Shown: positions 34,640-44,138 of the stretch, piece after piece | Layout of the letters: each line of letters starts with the position of its first letter | Position numbering within the stretch: the first letter of the stretch is position 1 | NCBI GenBank assembly: GCA_964399545.1 | Contig: CAYNRG010000002.1 | Coordinates: forward strand, 124,001 to 188,000 | DNA: 64,000 nucleotides | From: CAYNRG01 sp964399545 | GTDB taxonomy: Bacteria; Bacillota_I; Bacilli_A; Erysipelotrichales; Erysipelotrichaceae | Direction: 5' to 3' | The notes under the pieces: generated by a model | Database searches by the model: none | Seen by the model: the letters and a program-made list of their open reading frames with translations, nothing else | Told to the model about the DNA's origin: nothing | Translations under genes and position numbers: made by a program

Positions 34640-36307
34640 ATGAAAACAGATTTACAAATTGCACAAGAGAACCAAATGGAGAAGATTCAAGAAATTGCAA
34701 AGATAGCAGGAATTGATTCTGAATTTTTGGAGTTATACGGAGACAAGAAAGCCAAGGTAAAATTATCCTTATTGGATGAGAAGAAAGCGAATAAAGATGG
34801 AAAATTAATCTTAGTTACAGCAATTAACCCAACCAAAGCAGGAGAAGGAAAATCAACGACAACGATTGGACTTGTGGATGGACTTGCAAAGATTAATAAA
34901 AAAGTAATGGGATGTCTTAGAGAACCTTCTTTAGGTCCTGTATTTGGATTAAAGGGAGGAGCAACTGGTGGAGGATATGCTCAAGTTGTTCCTATGGAAG
35001 AGATTAATTTACACTTTACCGGAGACATGCATGCGATTACAACAGCGAATAATTTAATCGCTGCAGTTTTAGATAATAGCATTTATCAAGGGAATGAGTT
35101 GAATATTGATCCTAATCGTGTAGTTTGGCCTCGTTGCTTAGATATGAATGATCGAACATTAAGAGAAATTACGATTGCTCAGGGGAAAAGAACCAACGGA
35201 GTAGAGAGAAAAGACAAATTCTGTATTACGGTGGCAACAGAAGTCATGGCTGTTTTATGCTTATCAAAAGATCTTCAAGATTTTGAAAAACGAATAGGAG
35301 AATGCTTAGTCGCCTATACGATGGATGGAAATCCTGTAAAGGTAAAAGACCTTCAAGTACAAGGAGCGGTTTCGCTTGTGATGAAAGAGGCGGTTAAGCC
35401 CAATTTAGTTCAGACTTTAGAGAAAACACCAGTTTTAATCCATGGTGGTCCATTTGCTAATATTGCGCATGGCTGTAATTCCGTAATAGCAACAAAAATG
35501 GCAATGAAGTTGGCGGATTATGTTGTGACAGAAGCAGGATTTGGTGCTGATTTAGGAGCAGAGAAATTCTTAAATATTAAATGTCGCTATGCAGATTTAA
35601 AACCAAGTGCAGTAGTACTTGTAGCTACGATTCGTGCATTGAAAATGCATGGAGGAGTAGAAAGTGACGATTTGGAGAATGAAAATGTTGAGGCATTGAT
35701 GAAAGGTGTGGAAAATTTAAAGAAGCATATTGATTCAATTCAAGCTTTTCATTTACCGTGTATTGTAGCAATTAACCGATTCAGCAAAGATACAGACAAA
35801 GAAGTAGATGCTTTGCTTTCTTGGTGTAAAGAAAACCAAGTTGCTGTTTCTTTATCTGATGCTTGGGCAAAAGGTGGAGAAGGAGTTGAAGATTTAGCGA
35901 AACAAGTTGTCGCTCTTTGTGAAGAGGAAAGTCAGTTTGCTCCACTTTATAATTTAGATGCAAGCATTGAGGAAAAAGTGGAAATGATTACGAAAACAAT
36001 TTATGGAGGAGAACAAGTAGAGTTCAGTGAAGTTGCAAAGCAACAGTTAGAAGAGTTAAAGAAACAGGGCTGGGATAAATTACCAGTGTGTATGGCTAAG
36101 ACTCCACTATCATTAAGTGATGATGCAAAAATTTCAGGAAGACCTACTGGATTTACGATTCATGTTCAAGAATTAAAAGTGTCTGCAGGAGCAGGGTTTG
36201 TGGTAGTTTATACAGGGAACATTATGACAATGCCAGGACTTCCAAAAAAACCAGCTGCTTTGCAAATGGGACTGGATGAAAATGGAGATAGTTTCGGACT
36301 ATTTTAA
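34640..36307 (+). CDS. fhs: Formate--tetrahydrofolate ligase
   Basis: A 555-residue enzyme that makes 10-formyl-THF from formate, THF and ATP, feeding purine and fMet-tRNA synthesis. The P-loop KAGEGKSTTTIGL (about residues 65-77) and EPSLGPVFGLKGGATGGG are characteristic; the sequence ends with the conserved PGLPKKPAALQM region. AGGGGAGGG precedes the start. It is cotranscribed after recR. Confidence 0.96.
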   Translation: MKTDLQIAQENQMEKIQEIAKIAGIDSEFLELYGDKKAKVKLSLLDEKKANKDGKLILVTAINPTKAGEGKSTTTIGLVDGLAKINKKVMGCLREPSLGPVFGLKGGATGGGYAQVVPMEEINLHFTGDMHAITTANNLIAAVLDNSIYQGNELNIDPNRVVWPRCLDMNDRTLREITIAQGKRTNGVERKDKFCITVATEVMAVLCLSKDLQDFEKRIGECLVAYTMDGNPVKVKDLQVQGAVSLVMKEAVKPNLVQTLEKTPVLIHGGPFANIAHGCNSVIATKMAMKLADYVVTEAGFGADLGAEKFLNIKCRYADLKPSAVVLVATIRALKMHGGVESDDLENENVEALMKGVENLKKHIDSIQAFHLPCIVAINRFSKDTDKEVDALLSWCKENQVAVSLSDAWAKGGEGVEDLAKQVVALCEEESQFAPLYNLDASIEEKVEMITKTIYGGEQVEFSEVAKQQLEELKKQGWDKLPVCMAKTPLSLSDDAKISGRPTGFTIHVQELKVSAGAGFVVVYTGNIMTMPGLPKKPAALQMGLDENGDSFGLF

Positions 36308-36325
36308 AGGTTAGGAGGGGCTACA

Positions 36326-37252
36326 ATGTCATCGATTGCTTATATTACCGATAAACACATGATTGAATTTCATCGCTTAAATGGGAAAACAACGATGAAT
36401 TTTTGGCGACCAGGAAGAGCAAAAAACTTTACAGATTTTACAGAGGGAGATTTGTTGTTTTTTCTTGCAAAGGGAAGTGAACGAGGGAAGCGTCGAGAAA
36501 AAGGGATTGTAGGCTATGGTAAGTTTCAAAAAGCAACCTCTTTAAGTTTTAGACAGATGTGGAAAGAATATGGAACAGATAACGGATATTCTACACAAGA
36601 AGAACTTAAAGAAGCTATCTTAAAAGTATCAAAGGGAAAAGAAATGCCAAAGCAAATTAATGGTCTCTTTTTAGAGGAAGTGACATTCTTCCAAACTCCA
36701 ATTTATTTAAGTGAATTAGGAGTTATGATTTCAAATAAAATTGAGAGTTATATTTACTTGGATAAAGAAGATCCACAGGCAACGGTGAAACTTCTTCACA
36801 AAGCAAAGCAAAGTGGAGGAGTGGATATGTGGACACTAGCAATGGGGAAAGAAGATGGCAGAGATTCTTTTGAAGAAGATGAGATTAAGCATCAATTCTC
36901 AGTGATTTATAAAAGGATTAAAGATAGTTACTACACTGATAATGAAAAAAGAAAAGCTAGAAAATTAATGAAAGAAGTGGTTCAAGCTGGAACATTTGAA
37001 TACATTAAAGGAAGTAAAATGGATTGTATTGCTTATGAAGAGTCAAAAGTAATAATCGCAATTCCGTTTATCTTCCACTCTAAGGATGTAAAACGAAAAA
37101 TACAGTATTTACTAGGTCACTGTCTGAGTTATCGTTTAGGATTTAAGCAACTCAATAAGAAGCCTTTAGGGATACAGTTTAAAATCATGAGTGGGACCGA
37201 ACTTCCAGAAGACATAAGCAAAATAATCGAAAGTTTAAATGAGTGTGAATAA
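36326..37252 (+). CDS. EVE/PUA-like domain protein, function unknown
   Basis: A 308-residue protein between fhs and mnmG. The N-terminal ~110 residues (MNFWRPGRAKNFTDFTEGDLL, then IVGYGKF) resemble the EVE/PUA-like domain that precedes HNH motifs in some restriction enzymes (FWxP..F..L..G...F). No HNH nuclease motif follows: the C-terminal 150 residues have no catalytic pattern I recognise. AGGAGGGG precedes the ATG and the stop is adjacent to the mnmG start. Binding of modified bases is known for EVE-type domains; relevance here is inference. Confidence 0.5.
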   Translation: MSSIAYITDKHMIEFHRLNGKTTMNFWRPGRAKNFTDFTEGDLLFFLAKGSERGKRREKGIVGYGKFQKATSLSFRQMWKEYGTDNGYSTQEELKEAILKVSKGKEMPKQINGLFLEEVTFFQTPIYLSELGVMISNKIESYIYLDKEDPQATVKLLHKAKQSGGVDMWTLAMGKEDGRDSFEEDEIKHQFSVIYKRIKDSYYTDNEKRKARKLMKEVVQAGTFEYIKGSKMDCIAYEESKVIIAIPFIFHSKDVKRKIQYLLGHCLSYRLGFKQLNKKPLGIQFKIMSGTELPEDISKIIESLNECE

Positions 37253-39133
37253 ATGGAAAATAAAAAAGTAGAAGTATTGGTTGTAGGTGGAGGACATGCT
37301 GGAGTTGAAGCCGCCTTGGTTTGTGCAAGGAGACAGAAAAAAACAGCGTTAGTTACATTGAGTATTGACCAAATTGCAAAGATGCCTTGTAATCCTTCAA
37401 TTGGAGGTCCAGCAAAAGGCATTGTTGTTCGAGAAATTGATGCAATGGGTGGACAAATGGGTATAACAGCAGATGAAACAGCATTACAATTCAAGATGTT
37501 AAATACAACTAAAGGCCCAGGTGTCCAATGTCTTCGTGTGCAATCGGATAAAATTGAATATAGCAAGAGAATGCAAGAGATTTGTTTAAATCAAGAAAAT
37601 TTAGAAGTGATTGAGGGGCAGGTAGAACTTTGTACTTTTGATCACGGAAGAGTTACAGGAATTAAGATGCAAACTGGTGAAGTAATTGAAGCAGACTGTG
37701 TTCTTTTAACAACAGGGACATATATGTCAAGCTTGGTAATGGTGTCAGATAAAATTGAAAAGAGTGGTCCAGATGGAGAAAAAACCAATGATTCTCTATC
37801 ACAATCACTACGAGATCAGGGGATTAAAACCTTTCGCTTAAAAACTGGAACACCCCCACGGGTCTTAAAAGATAGTGTAGATTTTACAAAAGCAGAGAAA
37901 CAACCAGGAACATCAGAATTTGCTGCTTTCAGCACAACGACAAAAAATATTTTACCATTAGAAGATCAGGTAGAATGTTATTTGACTTATACGACACCAA
38001 CGACACATCAATGGATTTTAGATAACTTAAAGAAATCGAGTATGTACTCTGGCGCAGTTCAAGGAGTTGGACCTAGATATTGCCCTTCTATTGAAGATAA
38101 ACTTGTTCGATTTCGTGATAAAGAAAGGCACCAACTGTTCTTAGAGCCAGAATCAAAGCATCTGAATACAATTTACATTCAAGGATTTTCTAGTTCTTTA
38201 CCTTACGATATTCAGGAAGAGATGGTTCATTCTCTTCCAGGATTAGAAAAAGCTATTATTGATAAGTATGCCTATGCAATTGAGTATGATGCTATTGATC
38301 CTTTACAACTTCAAGCTACATTAGAACTTAAAAATGTAAAAAATTTATTTACTGCAGGACAAATTAATGGAACATCAGGGTATGAAGAAGCAGCAGGACA
38401 AGGACTTCTTGCTGGGATTAATATTGTTCAAAAATTAAATGGAGAAGAACCTTTAGTCTTAAATCGGGATGAAGCTTATTTAGGCGTTATGATTGATGAT
38501 CTTATTACAAAGGGAACAAAGGAACCTTATCGCTTACTAACTTCACGAGCAGAGTTTCGTTTATTATTGAGACATGATAACGCCGATCAGCGATTGATGG
38601 AAAAAGGAGCAAAATTCGGAGCAATCTCACAAGAGAGATTGGTTCAATTTCGAGAAAAGATGGCAAAGATAGAGGAAGTGAAACAGAACTTGCAAGAAAC
38701 ACGATTCACACCAAAATCAAAAGTTAATCAAGTGTTGGAAGAAGTTGGCTATGATCCTCTTCAAGATGGAATTTCGGCATATGAATTACTGCGTCGTCCT
38801 CATGTGACATGTAAATTAATTCAACCTTATCTACCTTTTGAGATTGATGATGAAATTCAGCGCCAAGTGGAAATAGAAATTAAGTACGAAGGATATATCA
38901 TCAAAGCAAAAAAAGAAGCAGAGAGATTAAATCAGATGGATCATGTTAAACTTCCAGAAGATTTAGATTATCAGAAAATAGATAATTTGTCTTTGGAAGG
39001 AAAGCAAAAACTGGATCAAATTAAACCTAGAACAATGGGTCAAGCTTCACGTATTTCAGGAGTAAGCCCATCAGATATAGCAACATTAGCAATTGTGCTA
39101 GAACAACGATATAAAAGGAGAGAGAAGAAATGA
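37253..39133 (+). CDS. mnmG: tRNA uridine-5-carboxymethylaminomethyl modification enzyme MnmG
   Basis: A 626-residue FAD protein that with MnmE modifies the wobble uridine of several tRNAs. The FAD motif VVGGGHAGVEAALVCARR is at the N-terminus, MPCNPSIGGPAKG and DAMGGQMG follow, and the C-terminal helical domain ends QASRISGVSPSDIATL. Full length. The usual neighbours mnmE and rsmG are absent; instead a ThyX-like gene overlaps its stop (ATGA). Confidence 0.96.
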   Translation: MENKKVEVLVVGGGHAGVEAALVCARRQKKTALVTLSIDQIAKMPCNPSIGGPAKGIVVREIDAMGGQMGITADETALQFKMLNTTKGPGVQCLRVQSDKIEYSKRMQEICLNQENLEVIEGQVELCTFDHGRVTGIKMQTGEVIEADCVLLTTGTYMSSLVMVSDKIEKSGPDGEKTNDSLSQSLRDQGIKTFRLKTGTPPRVLKDSVDFTKAEKQPGTSEFAAFSTTTKNILPLEDQVECYLTYTTPTTHQWILDNLKKSSMYSGAVQGVGPRYCPSIEDKLVRFRDKERHQLFLEPESKHLNTIYIQGFSSSLPYDIQEEMVHSLPGLEKAIIDKYAYAIEYDAIDPLQLQATLELKNVKNLFTAGQINGTSGYEEAAGQGLLAGINIVQKLNGEEPLVLNRDEAYLGVMIDDLITKGTKEPYRLLTSRAEFRLLLRHDNADQRLMEKGAKFGAISQERLVQFREKMAKIEEVKQNLQETRFTPKSKVNQVLEEVGYDPLQDGISAYELLRRPHVTCKLIQPYLPFEIDDEIQRQVEIEIKYEGYIIKAKKEAERLNQMDHVKLPEDLDYQKIDNLSLEGKQKLDQIKPRTMGQASRISGVSPSDIATLAIVLEQRYKRREKK

Positions 39134-39762
39134 AGATTAATGAAGTGATTAACAAAGTAGAAGTGTTTGGTATTGAAAGTGCAGTAAGGGGAAGTAAGTA
39201 TCCAATGGCAGTAGATGTAGAGAAAATGAATGGAGAAATTACACCAACAACTTACCGGCTAGCGACATGTGGATTAGGAGAGGGTCATGACAATTTTCTT
39301 AATGGGATTTTAGTTCAGTTTGATTGCACCTTTACCAATAAAGCTTGGGTTGAGTTGCAACGATATCATTTCATTGATTTTATTAGTAGCCAGTCAACTA
39401 TGCACCGCATCACAAAGTTTGATATGGATAAAGCATTCATTGAGTATGTAGATCCACGTGTAGTGTCTATTATGAAAGAAAAGACTCAAGAATATAATGC
39501 ACTTCAAGAAAAAATCAAGCAAGAGAAAGAAAAAGGCAATTCTGTAGTGGAGTTAAATGAACAAGCTAAAAAAATGTACTTAGAGATTCTTTATACGAAT
39601 CCAGCAGGATTTAAAATCACTGCAAGAATGACAACGAACTATCGTCAACTAAAAACAATTTATCTTCAAAGAAGAACGCACCGTCTTCCAGAATGGCAGG
39701 CTTTCTGTGATTGGATTGAATCACTTCCGCATGCAGAATTTATTTTACCGAAAAAAGGTTAA
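39130..39762 (+). CDS. ThyX-like (flavin-dependent thymidylate synthase related) protein
   Basis: A 210-residue protein overlapping the mnmG stop by 4 bases. The N-terminal VEVFGIESAVRGSKYPM, the middle FTNKAWVELQRYHFIDFI followed by STMHRI, and the C-terminal TNYRQLKTIYLQRRTHRLPEW with FCDWIESLPHAEFI resemble a group of phage-encoded proteins annotated as thymidylate-synthase-complementing-like. The genuine ThyX motif RHRxxSxNExSxRY is not present, so thymidylate synthase activity is doubtful. This is family-level recognition from memory. Confidence 0.55.
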   Translation: MKINEVINKVEVFGIESAVRGSKYPMAVDVEKMNGEITPTTYRLATCGLGEGHDNFLNGILVQFDCTFTNKAWVELQRYHFIDFISSQSTMHRITKFDMDKAFIEYVDPRVVSIMKEKTQEYNALQEKIKQEKEKGNSVVELNEQAKKMYLEILYTNPAGFKITARMTTNYRQLKTIYLQRRTHRLPEWQAFCDWIESLPHAEFILPKKG

Positions 39763-39777
39763 GATTTATTTTCTGAG

Positions 39778-39817
39778 AAAAAAAGATGGATATCAATAAA
39801 GATATTCATCTTTTTTA
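39778..39817 (+). terminator. Rho-independent terminator of the dnaX-mnmG operon
   Basis: AAAAAAGATGGATATC pairs with GATATTCATCTTTTTT (one mismatch) around loop AATAAA. Confidence 0.85.
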
Positions 39818-40132
39818 TAATCTAAATATAAACACACACTCAATAAAATATTATTTCCAAGGAGAATGATCATCTGTCTTTTGTAGGAATATAACAAGAC
39901 CAGTTATTCAAATATATCGTTTTTCCTTTTTAGTATGCATTGAATCCAATGGAAATAATGATTCAATAGTCTAGATATAAAGAAGGAATAACAGTTGAAT
40001 ACTTTATAGATATTTTACTTCAATATTATACAGAAGAGATAGTAAATCATCTAAAAGAAGATTGATATTTATTTGTAATACCACTAATGAAGATAGTGTA
40101 GATATCGGTAGGGTTCAGTACAGCTAACTATA
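39818..40132. other. AT-rich intergenic region without a recognisable gene
   Basis: About 315 bases before the convergent regulator end. A short open fragment of some 27 codons near 39980-40063 has neither ribosome binding site nor homology I recognise. It may be debris of a lost gene. Confidence 0.35.
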
Positions 40133-42031
40133 TTACAGGCGCTCAACGATGACATTAATAAAATCTGTATAGCTTTTGCATTGCGCTAATAAGGATATAT
40201 TTTCGGAATCCGTTAAAATTCGCGTAATTGGTTCAAAAATTTGATTAAAGATTTGCCTTTCGTTAGGATTAAAGCACATCATTAGAACCATTTGAACATG
40301 TTTTTCTCCCCATTGAATAGGACGCTTAGTAATTGCGATATAAATTCCTGTTTTTTTAGCATCCATCTTCATAGCGTGAGGAATGGCAAAGTTTTCATAT
40401 GCAGTGGATGAAATTTTCTCTCGCTCCCAAATTTGATTTTTAAAATTCGAATTGACATAGCCTAATTGTTGAAGCTTTGCTGTCATAGAATCGATTAGTC
40501 CAGACTGTGTTTGCTCAGGTAAATCTACATCAAATAAATTTTCAGATAAAAGCTTTTCAAGATTGAGCTTGAACTCTTTTTTAATTTTTTCTGATTTAAT
40601 TAGTTTTATTTTGTTCTCGATAGAGTAAATATCATGTTGCTGCAAGAAAATATTAATCTGAATAAAATTCGTAGCCGAAACTTTGTTGGTTGGGATGGTC
40701 GATATAATTAGGTCAACCTCATGATTTTCAGCTTCCTCTAAAGTATTAATAACATTTTTAATTAGTAGTTGGTTTGAAAAATAGTTGTTGAGCGTATCCA
40801 CTAAAGTAATGTGTGTATCATAATAATTAGGGCAACAAAGATAAGCGGTTATTTTATTTTGGAATTCTTTTTGAGCTGCAATGGTACTTCCAATATGAAA
40901 GGCGATATAGGCTATTTCATCGTCATTAATAATAATGTTTGTTTCTTCTTGGATAATTCCAGAAATGAATACAGCGGCATCATAGATAAGTGGACAACCT
41001 GATTTTATTTCATGAACCAGGGGATTTTTTGAAAACCGAGCATTCTTAGAACGAATAATTAAATTCTTAATATGTAAGGCAAAGCGAATGAGAAACTCTG
41101 GTTCACTCAAATCAATATAATAGAAAGTATGCATGGAAGAAACGAGTCTGTTTACCAGTTGCATAATATTATTGTCAATATAATCATAAATATTATTTTT
41201 ATCAATATCTTGGTAGTCTAAAGAGGTGGCCCGAGATATTAATAAGATGGCTAATTCCATAATCTCATAGTCACTATAGATGATATTAAATTTTTTCTCT
41301 AATTGATTACAGATTTTTTTAGAAAGTTCTAACTCAGAATGAGCAATTGTTGGTGCAGAAGCGGTGGTAATGGTTGAATTACTATTTTTTATACGGTCGA
41401 TGGCAATCGCTATATGCAAAATTAAGTTAGTTAAAGAGTAGTCATTGATAAAGTATGAATTATTTTTAAATGTTTCAGTAAGAATATCCCTGATATACAG
41501 AATGTCGATATCTTTGAAATTGTTTTGAATGGCTTCTAAATTAACAAAATTGACATTACTTTCTTTATACAAAATAGAACTTACCAGTTTTCGCTTGTTG
41601 GTTTCAAGTCCATCAATGGATAAGACATCATTTTTATTTTGAAGAATAAGATCATATTTTTTAATGATTCTTCTGATTTTTGTGAGATCATTTTTTAAAG
41701 TAGAGAGACTTACATACAAAAGATCACTAAGGTAATAAGCATCCATGGGTTGTTGAACTAATTTATTGATGATGTAGACCACACGCTCTTTACTTGTTTC
41801 AGGAAGGATCGATTCTTCCGTTGTTAGAATTTTTTTGGCGAGCACTTTATCTATTAAATATCCAGAAGTATCTGAAGAGATACAAGAGGGGTGTAGCTTA
41901 TTAATATCCCGGACATAAGTCTTAACACTTCGTACCGAAATATTCATGAGAGAAGCTAATTTTGCTGCTCGAATAGAGGTGTCTGATGCTAAGAGAATTT
42001 TGATTAAATTTTCATATTTTCGACTTAACAT
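40133..42031 (-). CDS. BglG/LicR-type PRD regulator with C-terminal EIIA domain
   Basis: A 632-residue transcriptional regulator, divergent from the lactose-type EIIA/GH1 pair. Domains in order: HTH_11 (about 1-60: KLASLMNISVRSVKTYVRDI), a second HTH (about 95-145: YLSDLLYVSLSTLKNDLTKI), PRD1 and PRD2 (about 180-390, with histidines in LILHIAIAID and RFALHIKNLI/FHIGSTI), an EIIB-like part (about 395-480) and an EIIA-Fru-type domain whose phosphorylatable His is in FAIPHAMKM (about 548). Probably activates the 42195 operon in response to its sugar. Confidence 0.88.
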   Translation of the reverse strand: MLSRKYENLIKILLASDTSIRAAKLASLMNISVRSVKTYVRDINKLHPSCISSDTSGYLIDKVLAKKILTTEESILPETSKERVVYIINKLVQQPMDAYYLSDLLYVSLSTLKNDLTKIRRIIKKYDLILQNKNDVLSIDGLETNKRKLVSSILYKESNVNFVNLEAIQNNFKDIDILYIRDILTETFKNNSYFINDYSLTNLILHIAIAIDRIKNSNSTITTASAPTIAHSELELSKKICNQLEKKFNIIYSDYEIMELAILLISRATSLDYQDIDKNNIYDYIDNNIMQLVNRLVSSMHTFYYIDLSEPEFLIRFALHIKNLIIRSKNARFSKNPLVHEIKSGCPLIYDAAVFISGIIQEETNIIINDDEIAYIAFHIGSTIAAQKEFQNKITAYLCCPNYYDTHITLVDTLNNYFSNQLLIKNVINTLEEAENHEVDLIISTIPTNKVSATNFIQINIFLQQHDIYSIENKIKLIKSEKIKKEFKLNLEKLLSENLFDVDLPEQTQSGLIDSMTAKLQQLGYVNSNFKNQIWEREKISSTAYENFAIPHAMKMDAKKTGIYIAITKRPIQWGEKHVQMVLMMCFNPNERQIFNQIFEPITRILTDSENISLLAQCKSYTDFINVIVERL

Positions 42032-42194
42032 AATAAGAGACCTCCTTCAGGTATATCATTTAAACCTATTATATGTAAGCTGCAAATTATTTTCCAATAT
42101 TTATTTGCACCAAGGGGTAGAAAAAGATTAGTGGAAATATCATGATAATATGGTGAAAATAAAGGTATGAGAAAAGGAAAAAGGAGGAAAGAAA

Positions 42195-42545
42195 ATGATG
42201 AGAGAAGAAGATATTCAAATTGCAATGTCCATTATTTTGCATGCCGGAGAAGCGAGAACAGCATGTAAAGAAGCTTTGGATGGTGTTGCAGAAATGGACT
42301 TTGACAAAGCTCAAGAAAGATTGAAAGAAGCGGTGGCTAAAATAACGTTGGCTCATAAAATACAAACTGATGCAATTCAAGGTGAAGCGCGAGGTGAACA
42401 AAAGGAGTATAGTTTACTATTTGCCCATGCACAAGATACGTTAATGACTATTTATAGTGAAATTAATATTACCAAGCAGATGGTTAAAATTTTTAAGAGT
42501 TATACGGAAAAATTTGAAATTTTAAAACAGGAGGACATCACATGA
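42195..42545 (+). CDS. PTS EIIA, lactose/cellobiose type (orphan)
   Basis: A 116-residue helical EIIA of the Lac family. The signature LAHKIQTDAIQGEARGE and the active-site FAHAQDTLMT with the phosphorylated His are present. AAAAGGAGGAAAG precedes the start. It overlaps the GH1 gene (ATGA). No matching EIIB-Lac or EIIC-Lac lies in this window, so it must rely on components encoded elsewhere. Confidence 0.92.
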   Translation: MMREEDIQIAMSIILHAGEARTACKEALDGVAEMDFDKAQERLKEAVAKITLAHKIQTDAIQGEARGEQKEYSLLFAHAQDTLMTIYSEINITKQMVKIFKSYTEKFEILKQEDIT

Positions 42546-43981
42546 TTAACGATAAAGGATTTCCTAAGAATTTTCTATGGGGAGGAGCTCTGGCGGCAAA
42601 TCAAATGGAGGGTGCTCACCTAGAAGGAAATAAAGGATGGTGTGTTGCTGATATTACTGAGTTTAGATCTGATATCGAGTTATCGAAAAAAGGGAATAAA
42701 AACTTGGATACTAACTATGTTCTAGAAGCGATGAAAAGTGGAAAGGAAGATGGTCGTATTTTCCCAAAAAGGTGGGGAATTGATTTCTATCATACTTATA
42801 AAGAGGATTTAAAGCTTCTAGCTGGAATGAATTTTAATACGCTAAGAACAAGTATTAACTGGGCTAGAATTTTTCCGAATGGAGATGATTCTGCCCCAAA
42901 TGAAGAAGGATTGAAATTTTACGATAATTTAATTGATGAAATTATTGCGAATGGAATGGAGCCACTGATTACAATTTCTCATTATGAAATGCCTTTAAAT
43001 TTAACTTTAAACTATACAGGATGGCACTCTAGAGAAGTTATTGATTTTTTCGAAAAGTATTGTAAAGTTGTTTTTGATCGTTACCACCAAAAAGTAAAGA
43101 AATGGATAATTGTTAATCAAATCAATTTAATTCGACATGAAACTTTTAATCACTTAGGAATTGCCAGTGACAAAGTTAGTGATATGGCAAGTGCAAAATA
43201 TCAAGGCGTTCATAATGAAATGGTAGCTTGTGCAAGAGCCACTCGCTATGCTCATGAAACATATCCAGATCTTGAAATTGGAATGATGATTTATAATGAA
43301 CCATCTTACGCATTAACAACTAAGCCAGAAGATCAATTGGCAACACTAAAACATAATCAAATGGAATTATTTTTCCCCGACGTTCTTTTGAGAGGATATT
43401 ACCCGGGTTATGCTTTACGTTATTTTGAAGAGAATGGCATTAAAGTTAATTGGGAAGAACAAGATTTAGAAGATTTGAAAAACACCTGTGATTTCTGCAG
43501 TTTCTCGTACTATTATACATCAGTTGTATCTAAGGAAAGCTATGAAAATGAAAACAAAACATTAAAGAATGAGAACCTTCAAGAAAACCCATGGGGGTGG
43601 TCATGTGATTCAGTAGGACTTCGAATCACCTTAAATGAATTATATGATCGCTATCAAGTTCCAATCTATATTACAGAGAATGGATCTGGTTTCTTTGATA
43701 AATTGGAAGATGGAAAAGTACATGATGAGTATAGAATACAATATTATCGTGAACACTTTGAACAAATGAAAGAAGCGATTAAAGATGGTGTAGACTTAAG
43801 AGGTTACTATGCATGGGGTCCAATTGATATTGTATCTTGTTCATCTAGCGAAATGAGTAAGAGATATGGTTTTATTTATGTAGACATAGATGACTATGGA
43901 AATGGAACAAAAGATAGAATTCTAAAAGATAGTTATTATTGGTATAAAAAAGTCATTAGCAGTAATGGTGAAGAGTTGTAA
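42542..43981 (+). CDS. GH1 family 6-phospho-beta-glycosidase with Gln in place of the acid/base Glu
   Basis: A 479-residue glycoside hydrolase family 1 enzyme. N-terminal FLWGGALAANQMEGAH, the nucleophile ITENGSG (Glu379) and a phosphate-binding S-x(n)-K-R-Y pattern in SSSEMSKRYGFIY mark it as a 6-phospho-beta-glucosidase/galactosidase. At the acid/base position the usual NE(P/I) reads VNQINLI: Gln193, codon CAA at 43118-43120. Plant myrosinases have the same substitution and cleave thioglucosides without acid catalysis. Here it could mean substrates with good leaving groups, an alternative acid, or an inactive enzyme. Paired with an EIIA-Lac. Confidence 0.9.
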   Translation: MINDKGFPKNFLWGGALAANQMEGAHLEGNKGWCVADITEFRSDIELSKKGNKNLDTNYVLEAMKSGKEDGRIFPKRWGIDFYHTYKEDLKLLAGMNFNTLRTSINWARIFPNGDDSAPNEEGLKFYDNLIDEIIANGMEPLITISHYEMPLNLTLNYTGWHSREVIDFFEKYCKVVFDRYHQKVKKWIIVNQINLIRHETFNHLGIASDKVSDMASAKYQGVHNEMVACARATRYAHETYPDLEIGMMIYNEPSYALTTKPEDQLATLKHNQMELFFPDVLLRGYYPGYALRYFEENGIKVNWEEQDLEDLKNTCDFCSFSYYYTSVVSKESYENENKTLKNENLQENPWGWSCDSVGLRITLNELYDRYQVPIYITENGSGFFDKLEDGKVHDEYRIQYYREHFEQMKEAIKDGVDLRGYYAWGPIDIVSCSSSEMSKRYGFIYVDIDDYGNGTKDRILKDSYYWYKKVISSNGEEL

Positions 43982-44005
43982 GGAAAATATTATTTTTATG
44001 CTAAG

Positions 44006-44040
44006 CCCCTTGGTTGATCTAATTAACTAAGGGATTTTTA
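44006..44040 (+). terminator. Rho-independent terminator after GH1 gene
   Basis: CCCTTGGTT and AACTAAGGG around loop GATCTAATT, followed by ATTTTT. Confidence 0.75.
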
Positions 44041-44138
44041 AATAATAAACAAGGAAAAGAAGTATTCTTATTCCATCTAAGAGAAGATAGTGATAAAGTA
44101 AGATTAGCAAGAGATTATTGCTAGAGAAGGAGAAAAAG

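Noticed and set aside
16317..40105. Shared GATATCGGTAG near 16321 and 40098, and GGTAGGGTTCA at about 31821 and 40103, as insertion-sequence ends
   Set aside because: Matches of about 11 bases are expected many times by chance in 64 kb. Flanks do not align, so they are not evidence of a repeat family.
44040..44110. Short open segment before ldh reading LFHLREDSDKVRLARDYC
   Set aside because: Follows a terminator, has no start codon with a ribosome binding site and no recognised homologue. It could be debris, but support is too weak to annotate.
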